A DNA stretch of 64,000 nucleotides from Mucilaginibacter lacusdianchii (lineage in GTDB: Bacteria > Bacteroidota > Bacteroidia > Sphingobacteriales > Sphingobacteriaceae), in the NCBI RefSeq assembly GCF_009770985.1, contig NZ_WSRW01000001.1, positions 744,001 to 808,000 of the forward strand, written 5' to 3'. The position numbers and the translations under genes are program-made. Positions 7,830 to 16,761 of the stretch are shown here, piece after piece (position 1 is the stretch's first letter; each line of letters starts with the position of its first letter). The notes below the pieces were generated by a model, which worked only from the letters and a program-made list of their open reading frames with translations, did not search any database and was not told where the DNA came from.

Positions 7830-10346
7830 TTATCGGATACCGTAAAATATACGGAATCCTTGCATCAGCTTACGGCTACCTTCAAAGGAAACACCATAAT
7901 CTATACGGAATATAAAGCGCTGCACACCTATATAAAATTCAGAGTAATTACTTCTGATACTTTGTAAATTGGGGTTGTTGCCAACACCTGAATAATTATC
8001 ATGTCTAGCTTGTGCCAGATAGTTAACACCAACTACTTCTTCCAGCTTTAACTTGCGGATAAGCGGAACGTGGTTCAGGAAATTTCCGGCAAAATTATGC
8101 TCGTAGTGTGCTTCAATAAATGAGCGGTCGGTACTAAAATCATAAAAATCCAGGAAATGGAAGTTACCGATAGTCGGATTAAATACCGTACCCTGGTTAC
8201 CCAAAAAGTGATTATAATCTACAAAGTACAATTGCTTGTGGTTTAAAAAGGTACCGGCAGTAATTTTAAAAGCCGAATTTCCGATTAACCCAATGGGTAA
8301 TTTATCATCAAATACATCCAGCGATACAAAATCATAGTTTACATCTGAGCCAAATACACTGTTAATACCTTTACGGTAGTTAAGGCGCACTTTCGGGAAG
8401 ATGGATGGTTCATAGTATTTACCATCCGGACGGGTAATATACTGCTGACGGAATGTAAACGTAAGTGATGCCCGTAAAGTAAGCGCCTGGTTGGTTGGAA
8501 ACAATTGCGATTCCACCTCAGGCGGATCAGCAAGCGGATTGTTGGCGGTGTAACGTTTGTCCGGCACATCTTTCCAATGGTTAAAAGATGTGTTATACAT
8601 TTGCTGACGCTCGGCATATGACAAATGGCCATTAAATAATATACCGTTAGCCAGTTCGCGTTGCCAGCCCACCAAACCAAATTTGGTGCGGTAAAGCTTT
8701 ACATAGTTATTTTCGCTCAATAAAGTACTTAACGAGTTGAAGAACAACGAACGGGTACTTACATAGTTCAAGTCCAAAATATCACTACCAAAGCGGGTGT
8801 AAAAAGCGCCTTGATGCGTTGGGTCATAATTATATGTAGCACCAATATTTGCACTCAGCGTTTTGTTGCCAAAACCATAGCGCAGGTTAGGCACAATGGT
8901 GTACGATTGCCCGTTATCAAATCCCTTAATATAACTTACCTTAGCATTAATACCGTAACCTTCTACCGTATTATAATAAATGGCTTCACGACCCGGATAC
9001 AAGTAAAGTGATTGACGCGTGTTACGGTCATAAAACTGGGAACCGAAAACAACATAAGTAAGCCAGTTAATAGAATTTCTGGAACGCTCTAATGAATCCA
9101 AATAGGGCTTTTTACTGTGAACAACCGCCAAACTATCTTTAATCTTATAATCTACGGCCTCTAGATCGGTTAATGGCACAGGCCGGTTAGCCATCCAGTA
9201 ATTACGGCTTTTGGCGTTAGCTTGCGTATCAACACGCATTACCTCGCCATTGAAATATCCTTTCGGAAAAGTTGGATTGATTTTATAGTTATTATACACC
9301 GCCAGGTAGTACCCCTGATATTTAAACCCTAATACATCGCCATTATAAGTGTATTGAACTGAAATCGGCATCCAAACGCTGTCAGTAACCGGTATATATT
9401 GCTGGCTGATTTGGAGTGTATCAACCAAATTAAGGTTCGCTTTTTTAGTCAGATACAAATCTACACCGTAAATGCGCCAGTCGCCTTCCACAACATACAC
9501 GTTACCTTTATACACGGCATCGCGCTCACGTTTAGGAATTACCTGTATTTTATCTACCCGTCGTCCACTTTTTACAGACGTACCTAATAGCTTGAAATCA
9601 TAAAATTTAAGTGCATTATCAGCAAAAGGCGATACAAATGCCCGGCTGCTTACCCCTTGTATTTCAAACTTGTTTTTGTAAAAGTTAGCCTGCAAATCAG
9701 ATGCCTTATTGTAACTGAAAGCTGTACTTTGACCAGCAGTTTTAGAGGCAATCATTTCCTCTTTCACCCTGTTGGGGTTTTGAAAATTATATTTAGATAG
9801 TGATTCAGATTGGTACAAATAGCTACGACGATTGGTATCAATTTGCAAAGTGCTAGACACATCACGACCCAAAAGCTTTTTGGGTGCACTTACCAAACGT
9901 TGTACACCTTTTACATAAGCCACGCACGAAAAGGTGTTAACCTCATTTAAATAATGTTCGCGTTTGGCAATTACCTGGCGCATAATATTTACCGCAGGGT
10001 CATCTTTACTAGCTTCTGCATTAGGATCAGATGGCTCTAGAACAAATTCTTCGTTCACCAGCTGTACATTACGCTCTACATTACCGTTAGCGATGGTTAC
10101 TTTCTCTACCCGTTCCAGGTAGCCTACATAGCGGTAAACTACGTTGTAAGTACCGGCCTGCAACTTAAACTCATACTCACCATCTTCATTGGCAGTAGTA
10201 CCATAAGTAGTATTGCGGATATATACAGACGTAAATGGAACAGGTGTGTTTTTACCATCAGTTATGCGGCCCGACAACCTGTAGGTTTGGGCAAATACCT
10301 GAGCGGCAGTACATAAAAGCAGGAACAGTAAATAAATTTTTTTCAT
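7830..10346 (-). CDS. DUF5686 outer-membrane protein with carboxypeptidase-like regulatory domain
   Basis: From ATG 10346 the product has 838 residues. A signal peptide (residues 1-20, ending VFAQ) is followed by a carboxypeptidase-regulatory-like beta-sandwich (about 22-100: LSGRITDGKNTPVPFTSVYI, TTANEDGEYEF), then a long region with alternating aromatic/polar strands typical of an outer-membrane beta-barrel, ending in aromatic-rich strands and GIR. The combination matches the Bacteroidota DUF5686 family; its role is not established, though relation to TonB-dependent transport has been suggested by domain similarity. The upstream ATA/GTA-rich codons before ATG 10346 do not encode a plausible signal, so the later start is preferred. 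Confidence 0.88.
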   Translation of the reverse strand: MKKIYLLFLLLCTAAQVFAQTYRLSGRITDGKNTPVPFTSVYIRNTTYGTTANEDGEYEFKLQAGTYNVVYRYVGYLERVEKVTIANGNVERNVQLVNEEFVLEPSDPNAEASKDDPAVNIMRQVIAKREHYLNEVNTFSCVAYVKGVQRLVSAPKKLLGRDVSSTLQIDTNRRSYLYQSESLSKYNFQNPNRVKEEMIASKTAGQSTAFSYNKASDLQANFYKNKFEIQGVSSRAFVSPFADNALKFYDFKLLGTSVKSGRRVDKIQVIPKRERDAVYKGNVYVVEGDWRIYGVDLYLTKKANLNLVDTLQISQQYIPVTDSVWMPISVQYTYNGDVLGFKYQGYYLAVYNNYKINPTFPKGYFNGEVMRVDTQANAKSRNYWMANRPVPLTDLEAVDYKIKDSLAVVHSKKPYLDSLERSRNSINWLTYVVFGSQFYDRNTRQSLYLYPGREAIYYNTVEGYGINAKVSYIKGFDNGQSYTIVPNLRYGFGNKTLSANIGATYNYDPTHQGAFYTRFGSDILDLNYVSTRSLFFNSLSTLLSENNYVKLYRTKFGLVGWQRELANGILFNGHLSYAERQQMYNTSFNHWKDVPDKRYTANNPLADPPEVESQLFPTNQALTLRASLTFTFRQQYITRPDGKYYEPSIFPKVRLNYRKGINSVFGSDVNYDFVSLDVFDDKLPIGLIGNSAFKITAGTFLNHKQLYFVDYNHFLGNQGTVFNPTIGNFHFLDFYDFSTDRSFIEAHYEHNFAGNFLNHVPLIRKLKLEEVVGVNYLAQARHDNYSGVGNNPNLQSIRSNYSEFYIGVQRFIFRIDYGVSFEGSRKLMQGFRIFYGIR

Positions 10347-10451
10347 GGGGGTGTATTGATATACATATAGCAATAACCCGCAAAATGTTTGTTTTACCTT
10401 ATAAATTTATTTCTGATGCTCAGATACATACCCTAAATGCTCGATAATGTG

Positions 10452-10459
10452 TACTTTTG
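10452..10459 (+). promoter_or_regulatory. -7 box of kbl promoter
   Basis: TACTTTTG matches TAnnTTTG, 17 bases before the kbl ATG. Confidence 0.55.
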
Positions 10460-10476
10460 CGCTTTAACCACATGCT

Positions 10477-11667
10477 ATGTATGATACCCTGAAACCGGTT
10501 TTACAGCAAGAGTTAGCTGATATAGAAAACGCCGGCTTATATAAAAGAGAACGTATTATTACTTCGCCACAAGGTGCCGACATTACGGTACAAGGTGGTA
10601 AGGAAGTAATTAACTTTTGTGCCAACAATTACCTGGGTCTGTCTTCACACCCAAAGGTAATTGAAGCTGCTAAAGCTACAATGGACGAACGTGGCTATGG
10701 CCTGTCATCTGTTCGCTTTATCTGCGGTACGCAGGATATTCATAAAGAACTGGAAAATAAGCTATCCGAGTTTTTAGGTACCGAAGACACCATTTTATAC
10801 GCTGCAGCATTTGATGCCAATGGTGGAGTATTCGAGCCATTGTTTAATGATCAGGATGCAATCATATCCGACGAACTGAACCATGCTTCAATTATTGATG
10901 GTGTACGTTTGTGTAAAGCACAACGCCATCGCTACAAACATGATGACATGGCCGATTTGGAAGAAAAACTGAAAGCTACGCAGGATTTACGTCACCGCAT
11001 CATCGTTACCGACGGTGCCTTTTCCATGGACGGTACAGTTGCCCAATTAGACAAGATTTGTGACCTGGCTGATAAATATAAAGCTTTGGTGATGATTGAC
11101 GAAAGCCATTGCTCGGGTTTTATGGGCAAAACAGGTCGCGGTACACATGAACACCACAACGTGATGGGCCGTATAGATATTATTACCGGCACATTGGGTA
11201 AAGCCTTAGGTGGTGCATCGGGTGGTTTTACATCGGGCCGTAAAGAGATTATCGACATGCTGCGTCAGCGTTCTCGCCCTTACCTATTCTCTAACACCTT
11301 AGCTCCAGCTATTACCGGCGCATCAATCGAGGTGTTGAACATGTTAAGCGAAACTACCAATCTGCGCGATAAGCTGGAAAATAACACCCAGTACTTCCGT
11401 GAGAAAATGACCGAGGCTGGGTTTGATATTAAACCAGGCGTTCACCCTATTGTACCGGTGATGCTGTATGATGCCAAACTATCGCAAGAATTTGCCGCCC
11501 GTATGCTGGAAGAAGGTATTTATGTGATCGGTTTTTATTATCCGGTAGTACCGCAAGGCAAAGCACGCATCCGGGTTCAAATTTCGGCCGCACATGAGGT
11601 TGAGCATTTGGACAAGGCTATTGCCGCCTTTACCAAAGTGGGTAAAGAGTTAGGTGTATTAAAATAG
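10477..11667 (+). CDS. kbl: Glycine C-acetyltransferase (2-amino-3-ketobutyrate CoA ligase)
   Basis: This PLP enzyme cleaves 2-amino-3-oxobutyrate with CoA to glycine and acetyl-CoA, completing threonine breakdown begun by Tdh (1471-2427). The 396-residue length is normal for the alpha-oxoamine synthase family. Visible landmarks are [10 protein letters not shown], the aspartate/histidine pair in DESHCSG, and the PLP lysine K242 in [13 protein letters not shown]. It has its own promoter and stands apart from tdh. Confidence 0.95.
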   Translation: MYDTLKPVLQQELADIENAGLYKRERIITSPQGADITVQGGKEVINFCANNYLGLSSHPKVIEAAKATMDERGYGLSSVRFICGTQDIHKELENKLSEFLGTEDTILYAAAFDANGGVFEPLFNDQDAIISDELNHASIIDGVRLCKAQRHRYKHDDMADLEEKLKATQDLRHRIIVTDGAFSMDGTVAQLDKICDLADKYKALVMIDESHCSGFMGKTGRGTHEHHNVMGRIDIITGTLGKALGGASGGFTSGRKEIIDMLRQRSRPYLFSNTLAPAITGASIEVLNMLSETTNLRDKLENNTQYFREKMTEAGFDIKPGVHPIVPVMLYDAKLSQEFAARMLEEGIYVIGFYYPVVPQGKARIRVQISAAHEVEHLDKAIAAFTKVGKELGVLK

Positions 11668-11679
11668 CACTTAACAAAT

Positions 11680-11687
11680 TATTTTTG
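11680..11687 (+). promoter_or_regulatory. -7 box of pheS promoter
   Basis: TATTTTTG matches TAnnTTTG and lies about 55 bases before the pheS start. The leader holds a six-codon open frame (11701-11721) followed by an overlapping ATG-TAA. Confidence 0.4.
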
Positions 11688-11742
11688 CTATAACAAAAAC
11701 ATGGGCATACTAGCCCTTTAATGTAAGCTATAACCCTGAAAC

Positions 11743-12777
11743 ATGCAGGATTTAATCAATCAATATACGGAGGAAGTAAACAGCTTTTCGCCAGCTAATG
11801 CCGACGAGCTGGAAACCTTCCGCATTAAGTTTTTAGGTACCAAAGGTATCATCAAAGACCTTTTTGAACAGTTTAAGAGTACCACGCCCGAAGAGAAACG
11901 TACCTTGGGTAAAGTATTAAACCAATTCAAACAGCTAACGGAAGGCAAATACCAGGAGTTGAAAGAACAGTTCGACTCTCAACTAACTACGCAAAGCACA
12001 CAGCAGGACTTAACCCTGCCGGGTGAAGGTTTTGCTGTAGGCTCGCGCCATCCACTATCGCTGGTGCGTAACGAAATCATCGACATTTTTAAACGCCTGG
12101 GCTTTGTGGTAGCTGAAGGTCCGGAGATTGAAGACGACTGGCACAATTTCTCCGCCCTGAACTTTCCGGAAGAACACCCGGCGCGCGATATGCAGGATAC
12201 TTTCTTCATCACCAAAGATGATGGTACAGATAGTATCGCCCTGCGTACCCACACCTCATCAGTACAAGTACGCATGATGGAAAGCGGCAAACCGCCGTTC
12301 CGTGCTATTATGCCCGGCCGCGTGTATCGCAACGAGGCTATTTCGGCCCGTGCACACTGCTTTTTCCACCAGATTGAAGGTTTGTACATCGACGAAAACG
12401 TATCTTTTGCCGACCTGAAGCAAACTTTATATCACTTTGTACAAGAGTTGTATGGCGAAGGTACCAAAGTGCGCTTCCGTCCATCTTACTTCCCGTTCAC
12501 CGAACCTTCAGCCGAAATGGATATATCATGTACCATTTGTAAAGGTGCCGGTTGCAACATGTGTAAGCACAGCGGCTGGGTTGAAATTTTGGGCTGTGGT
12601 ATGGTTGACCCGAATGTGTTGGAAAACTGCGGCATCGATTCAAAAAAATATACCGGCTTTGCTTTTGGTATGGGTGTTGAGCGTATTACCAACTTAAAAT
12701 ATGTGATACGCGATTTGCGCCTGTTTTCTGAAAATGATGTACGCTTTTTGAAGCAGTTTAAAACCGAGATTGTGTAA
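11743..12777 (+). CDS. pheS: Phenylalanyl-tRNA synthetase alpha subunit
   Basis: This is the catalytic alpha subunit that charges tRNA-Phe together with PheT, which is not in the window. The 344-residue length is normal. The N-terminal coiled coil (about 1-85) is followed by the class II core: GPEIEDDWHNF, motif 2 in PGRVYRNEAISARAH, FHQIEGLYID, and motif 3 in GFAFGMGVERI. Its TAA is directly followed by the ATG of the next gene, suggesting co-transcription with the lipoprotein and TetR genes. Confidence 0.97.
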   Translation: MQDLINQYTEEVNSFSPANADELETFRIKFLGTKGIIKDLFEQFKSTTPEEKRTLGKVLNQFKQLTEGKYQELKEQFDSQLTTQSTQQDLTLPGEGFAVGSRHPLSLVRNEIIDIFKRLGFVVAEGPEIEDDWHNFSALNFPEEHPARDMQDTFFITKDDGTDSIALRTHTSSVQVRMMESGKPPFRAIMPGRVYRNEAISARAHCFFHQIEGLYIDENVSFADLKQTLYHFVQELYGEGTKVRFRPSYFPFTEPSAEMDISCTICKGAGCNMCKHSGWVEILGCGMVDPNVLENCGIDSKKYTGFAFGMGVERITNLKYVIRDLRLFSENDVRFLKQFKTEIV

Positions 12778-13197
12778 ATGAAAAAGTTCTGTTTTCTCTT
12801 TTTAGTGATAGTGGGTTTGGTGAGTTGTGGAAAAGGAGACCAGAGTTATATACCCAGCGTTAACGTTAAATTCAGTTCAACGTTTGCTGATCCTAATTTA
12901 AGCCGATTATCCAGTCCCGGCAATGCCGCCATAGTGAACGGCTATGGCATTGCCGGGTTGGTTATTTACCATAAACTTACCGGTGGCTATACTGCGTATG
13001 ACCGTTGCAGCAGCTATCAACCCGAAAAAAAGTGTGCCGTAACACTAGATGCAGCCGGGTTTACCGTAACCGACCCTTGCAGCGGCTCTAAGTTTTCGTT
13101 AGAAGATGGATCACCGGTAAAAGCCCCTGCTACACGTTCATTAAGGGCTTACACGGTTACAGTTTCGAATAATTTTAACATATTTGTATCTAATTGA
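12778..13197 (+). CDS. Lipoprotein with a Rieske-like fold lacking the iron-sulfur ligands
   Basis: The 139-residue product has a lipoprotein signal with lipobox LVSC (C17). The C-terminal half matches the Rieske pattern in spacing: AYDRCSSY (C77), KKC (C86), then DPCSGSKFSLEDGSPVKAPATRSLRAY (C101), where a true Rieske protein has C-x-H and CPCHGSxF with GPATRPLxxY. The histidines and the first cysteine of box 2 are replaced, so a [2Fe-2S] cluster could not be bound in the usual way. It starts on the base after the pheS stop. Its function is unknown. Confidence 0.8.
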   Translation: MKKFCFLFLVIVGLVSCGKGDQSYIPSVNVKFSSTFADPNLSRLSSPGNAAIVNGYGIAGLVIYHKLTGGYTAYDRCSSYQPEKKCAVTLDAAGFTVTDPCSGSKFSLEDGSPVKAPATRSLRAYTVTVSNNFNIFVSN

Positions 13198-13200
13198 TAC

Positions 13201-13782
13201 ATGGAAGCCGATAAAATAAGAGAAAGCATAAAACGGTCAGCACAGGAGCTTTTCCGCAAATTCGGTTACCACAAAACCAGCGTTAACGAGATTGCCAAAA
13301 AGGCCAAAATTGCAAAGGCCACCATTTATAAATACTTTGACAGCAAAGAAGCCATTTTGCATTCGCTGTTGATGGATTATATCCAGGTAAGTGTTGACGA
13401 CCTGATTCACACCGACTCGCCGGAGCTGGACGAAGAAACACATCTTTCCAACCTCATCATGAAAACCTGCCGTTTATCGTACACCGTATGTAACGAATTT
13501 ATTGGTTGGGATTTCATCCGCGAATCAACCAACTCGCAGGAGTTTTTGCGTAACCTGTCAAACGAATTGGAAGATTTGCTGGTAAGCTCATTCACTACCT
13601 ATGGCGGTATCCGCAAACACGAAGGGTACCAGCAACGCATCCGCTTTTTGATTAAATGCAGCAAAAACATCGTGTTCAGCTTTGCTTTTACTTCGGTAAG
13701 CGACTCGGATGTGCGTAAAAACTTCGTTTCTTTTCAAAAGGAAATTCTTCCTTATTTAGTTAAAGCGGCTATTACGATTTAA
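13201..13782 (+). CDS. TetR/AcrR family transcriptional regulator
   Basis: The 193-residue protein has an N-terminal helix-turn-helix of TetR type (about residues 10-50: FRKFGYHKTSVNEIAKKAKIAKATIYKYFDSKEAIL) and an unrelated-looking ligand-binding C-terminal half (about 60-190). It begins three bases after the lipoprotein gene, so probably belongs to the same transcript as pheS. Its target and ligand are not visible from the sequence. Confidence 0.92.
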   Translation: MEADKIRESIKRSAQELFRKFGYHKTSVNEIAKKAKIAKATIYKYFDSKEAILHSLLMDYIQVSVDDLIHTDSPELDEETHLSNLIMKTCRLSYTVCNEFIGWDFIRESTNSQEFLRNLSNELEDLLVSSFTTYGGIRKHEGYQQRIRFLIKCSKNIVFSFAFTSVSDSDVRKNFVSFQKEILPYLVKAAITI

Positions 13783-13872
13783 CATTATTCCGTTGCGGAT
13801 TATCTTCCCTTAACAAATCCTTTTTGCAAATTTAATCTGTATACCAATTTGGTTTTTGGTATAATATGTTGC

Positions 13873-13880
13873 TATATTTG
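13873..13880 (+). promoter_or_regulatory. Promoter of the 35-residue small gene
   Basis: TATATTTG matches TAnnTTTG, and a TTTG at 13848-13851 sits 21 bases upstream as a -33 candidate. The box ends 22 bases before the small gene's ATG. Confidence 0.55.
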
Positions 13881-13902
13881 GGTAAATCAACCCCAACATC
13901 CT

Positions 13903-14010
13903 ATGAGCCGCGAATTAACCGAATTTTCAGACCAGATAGAAGAGCGCTTTGATGTAGCCGATGTGGATACCGAAAACCTTTGGCTTTTCATCCTCAGCAT
14001 ATTTCAATAG
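13903..14010 (+). CDS. Small protein of 35 residues, unknown
   Basis: ATG at 13903 opens a 35-codon frame ending TAG. The N-terminal part is acidic (SRELTEFSDQIEERFDVADVDTE) and the end is hydrophobic (LWLFILSIFQ). A good promoter box precedes it and a short hairpin follows at 14035-14054, so it has the layout of a complete one-gene transcription unit. I do not recognise it. It could also be a leader or a chance frame; coding is supported only by the promoter-frame-hairpin order. Confidence 0.45.
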   Translation: MSRELTEFSDQIEERFDVADVDTENLWLFILSIFQ

Positions 14011-14034
14011 GCTGGTTTTGTAGTTGCGCCACTA

Positions 14035-14054
14035 TTACCCTGCTTGCAGGGTAA
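14035..14054 (+). terminator. Candidate hairpin after the small gene
   Basis: Nine-base perfect arms (14035-14043 and 14046-14054) with a two-base centre lie 24 bases after the small gene's stop. The following T-run is weak, so it may be a terminator or an RNA stem for another purpose. Confidence 0.45.
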
Positions 14055-14105
14055 ATGGCTGTGTTTTGCCTTAAAAGTTACATTTACGATTTCAATAATT
14101 AGGGT

Positions 14106-14113
14106 TAACTTTG
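14106..14113 (+). promoter_or_regulatory. -7 box of rlmD promoter
   Basis: TAACTTTG matches TAnnTTTG and ends only seven bases before the rlmD ATG, so the transcript would have almost no leader. Confidence 0.5.
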
Positions 14114-14120
14114 CAGCCTG

Positions 14121-15530
14121 ATGAGGAGAAATTCTGCCCCGAACAAAAGGTTCGAAGACGTAATGATAATTGATATTGCCGAAGAAGGTAAAGGCGTAGG
14201 CAAAGCCGAAGATTTTGTACTGTTTGTGGAAAAAGCCGTGCCCGGCGATGTAGTGGATGTTGAGGTATACCGCAAAAAGAAAAACTTTGGCGAAGCTAAA
14301 ATCACCAGTCTTAAACAAGCATCGGCCCACCGTACCGAGCCTTTTTGCGAGCACTTTGGTACCTGCGGCGGCTGTAAATGGCAGCACATGACTTATGAGG
14401 CGCAATTGCTGTTCAAACAAAAAACAGTAACCGATGCCCTGAGCCGCTTGGCCAAGGTAGAGGTAAGCCATGCTTTACCTATTGTGGCCTCCCCTGCCGA
14501 TCGTTATTATCGTAACAAGCTGGAATATACATTCTCGAACAAACGCTGGCTTAACGACGGCGAGAACCGCAGCGATGAAGCGGTGAATATGGATGCTTTA
14601 GGCTTTCACATTCCCGGCCGGTTTGATAAGATTCTGGACATCAACCATTGTTACTTACAGGCCGATCCGTCAAACGATCTGCGCCTTAAAATACGCGACT
14701 TTGCCAAGCTGCACAACATCAGCTTTTATAATTTAAAAGCACACGAGGGTGCCTTGCGCAACCTGATTATCCGTACCGCTGCCACCGGCGAACTGATGGT
14801 GATTGTGGTTTTTGCTTATGCCAGTGAGGAAGAAGTGAACTTGGTAATGAGCTTTGTAGAAAGCGAATTCCCCGAAATCACCTCGCTGTTGTACATCCTG
14901 AATCAGAAAAAAAACGATACCATATTTGACCAGGATGTAATTGCCTGGAAAGGCCCCGAATATATACTTGAGGCGATGAATGATATTAAGTTCCGCATTG
15001 GCCCTAAATCATTCTATCAAACCAACGCCATACAGGCCCAGCGGCTGTATGAGATAGCACGCGATTTTGCCAATTTTACCGGCAACGAACTAGTGTACGA
15101 TTTATATACAGGTGCTGGTACCATTGCTAACTTTGTAGCTAGCCATGTGCGCGAGGTGATTGGCGTGGAATACGTGCCATCGGCTATTGAAGATGCCAAA
15201 ATCAATTCGCAAATCAACAACATCAGCAACACTAAGTTTTACGCCGGCGACATGAAAGATGTGCTGAATGCCGAGTTTGTAGCAGAGCATGGTAAGCCAG
15301 ATGTGATCATCACCGACCCGCCACGTGCCGGTATGCATGCCGATGTGGTTGAACGGCTGATGGAAATTGAAGCCAATAAAATTGTGTACGTAAGCTGCAA
15401 CGTAGCCACACAAGCCCGCGATTTAGTTGTATTAAAAGAAAAGTATGATGTGGTACAAATACAGCCGGTAGACATGTTTCCGCATACACAACATGTGGAA
15501 AACGTGGTGTTGCTGCATTTGAGAAAGTAG
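14121..15530 (+). CDS. rlmD: 23S rRNA (uracil-C5)-methyltransferase RlmD
   Basis: It methylates a uracil of 23S rRNA (U1939 in E. coli numbering) with S-adenosylmethionine. The 469-residue length is normal. A TRAM-like domain fills residues 1-65; cysteines C76, C82 and C85 in CEHFGTCGGCKW with a later cysteine would bind a [4Fe-4S] cluster; the SAM fold holds LVYDLYTGAGTIANF; the catalytic cysteine is C426 in YVSCN. The family also contains TrmA/RlmCD-type enzymes with a different target, so the exact target uracil is inference. Confidence 0.92.
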   Translation: MRRNSAPNKRFEDVMIIDIAEEGKGVGKAEDFVLFVEKAVPGDVVDVEVYRKKKNFGEAKITSLKQASAHRTEPFCEHFGTCGGCKWQHMTYEAQLLFKQKTVTDALSRLAKVEVSHALPIVASPADRYYRNKLEYTFSNKRWLNDGENRSDEAVNMDALGFHIPGRFDKILDINHCYLQADPSNDLRLKIRDFAKLHNISFYNLKAHEGALRNLIIRTAATGELMVIVVFAYASEEEVNLVMSFVESEFPEITSLLYILNQKKNDTIFDQDVIAWKGPEYILEAMNDIKFRIGPKSFYQTNAIQAQRLYEIARDFANFTGNELVYDLYTGAGTIANFVASHVREVIGVEYVPSAIEDAKINSQINNISNTKFYAGDMKDVLNAEFVAEHGKPDVIITDPPRAGMHADVVERLMEIEANKIVYVSCNVATQARDLVVLKEKYDVVQIQPVDMFPHTQHVENVVLLHLRK

Positions 15531-15569
15531 TGAAAGAGCGGAGAGCGGCAATTAAAGAGCGTTTCTTTT

Positions 15570-15649
15570 TTGTCATTGCGAGGAACGAAGCAATCTCATC
15601 TCATGATATGGTAGCGACGGGATTGCCACGCTATCGCTCGCAATGACAA
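15570..15649. repeat. 80-bp palindromic intergenic repeat, copy 2
   Basis: It has the same perfect 13-base terminal inverted repeats as the copy at 3302-3382 (15570-15582 and 15637-15649) and the same inner block GATTGCCACGCTATCGCTCG. It differs in the centre. It sits between rlmD and the next gene. Confidence 0.85.
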
Positions 15650-15694
15650 GGTTTTTATTGAGAACTTGATGTTTAATACTTAATTTTTACCTGA

Positions 15695-16084
15695 ATGAAT
15701 CCGGAAGAATTACTAAATGAAAATGGCCATCAGAAAGGCGAAAGCCCTTTGAAAAGCCTCGAGATAGATTTACGTTTATACAGTGAATCGTTACGTGAAG
15801 TTGCGGTAGAAATTATGGTGGAGGGCTTATCGGCCTACCCAATTTTTGTGGCGCACCAGCATGAGGTAAGTTTAGGTGAGTTGGTGCTAGACAAAGAAGA
15901 GCTGAACACAGAATGGACAATAAACGCTTCTACTTTGGAAGAATTTGTAGAGCGCGGCATCATAAAAAAAGAATTAAAGCAGCGCTTTATTGATAACTAT
16001 AAAAGTCCGCATGATTATATGTGCGTATTTGCCATAGTGCCCGAAGGTGCCAACTTTGTATTTTTCCCTTATGGGAAAGAATAA
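15695..16084 (+). CDS. Conserved hypothetical protein (129 residues)
   Basis: I do not recognise the family. The protein is soluble, acidic, and alternates strands and helices: a central segment IYPIFVAHQHEVSLGELVLD-like (AYPIFVAHQHEVSLGELVL) and a C-terminal MCVFAIVPEGANFVFFPYG. There is no signal peptide. It lies 92 bases before the phosphoribosyltransferase gene on the same strand and may share its transcript. Codon use resembles its neighbours, so it is likely a real gene. Confidence 0.75.
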   Translation: MNPEELLNENGHQKGESPLKSLEIDLRLYSESLREVAVEIMVEGLSAYPIFVAHQHEVSLGELVLDKEELNTEWTINASTLEEFVERGIIKKELKQRFIDNYKSPHDYMCVFAIVPEGANFVFFPYGKE

Positions 16085-16176
16085 TCTATATATTTGATGA
16101 GTAGTGAATTTCGGTTTCATAGTTACACAACAGATAACCGACAACTCACTATAGATAACTGACAACCAACTATCCC

Positions 16177-16686
16177 ATGCCCGATAAAAAGCTTTTAATA
16201 CTTAATCCGCAACAAATTCAGCAAAAGATAGACCGCATTGCTTACCAGATATTGGAAGACAATTATGAGGAGCAGGAAATTGTAATTGCCGGCATTTTAC
16301 CACAAGGTAGCCTGATGGCCAAACGCCTGAAAACTATATTAGAAGGCATCGCTCCTTTTACCTGTAAAATGATCAACATTGAATTGGATAAGCAAAGCAC
16401 CACTTTACAATTCAGCACTGATACTGACATCAATGAATGCAATAATAAAGTAGTGATTATTGTGGATGATGTATTAAACAGCGGTAAAACCATGGCTTAC
16501 GGTTTCGGCATATTTTTAGATGTGCCGCTTAAAAAGCTGCGCACCGTAGTACTGGTTGACCGCAATCACAAAAGTTTTCCGGTAAATACGGATTTTGCAG
16601 GCATTGCGCTTTCTACTGTTTTAAAAGAGCATGTGTACGTGTCGTTAAGCGAAAACGGTGAGGAAGACGCTGTTTATCTGGCTTAA
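16177..16686 (+). CDS. Phosphoribosyltransferase family protein (PyrR-like)
   Basis: The 169-residue protein has the PRPP-binding motif VVIIVDDVLNSGKT in its centre and the conserved GILPQGSLMAKRL loop of type I phosphoribosyltransferases. This matches the PyrR/hypoxanthine-type group, but no residues distinguish a regulator from a salvage enzyme. Strong palindromes follow it (16692-16733), before comF. Confidence 0.85.
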   Translation: MPDKKLLILNPQQIQQKIDRIAYQILEDNYEEQEIVIAGILPQGSLMAKRLKTILEGIAPFTCKMINIELDKQSTTLQFSTDTDINECNNKVVIIVDDVLNSGKTMAYGFGIFLDVPLKKLRTVVLVDRNHKSFPVNTDFAGIALSTVLKEHVYVSLSENGEEDAVYLA

Positions 16687-16691
16687 TTAGG

Positions 16692-16733
16692 AGTAAGTAT
16701 TTAATACTTACTATCAAACAGGTACTACCTGTT
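16692..16733. promoter_or_regulatory. Two adjacent perfect palindromes upstream of comF
   Basis: The first (16692-16712) has ten-base arms AGTAAGTATT around one central base. The second (16717-16733) has eight-base arms AACAGGTA around one base. They are four bases apart and just before a TACATTTC box (16737-16744) that could be the -7 element of comF. They have no T-run, so an operator is more likely than a terminator. Confidence 0.4.
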
Positions 16734-16761
16734 ATGGTACATTTCAATTTATAAGTTCAAC

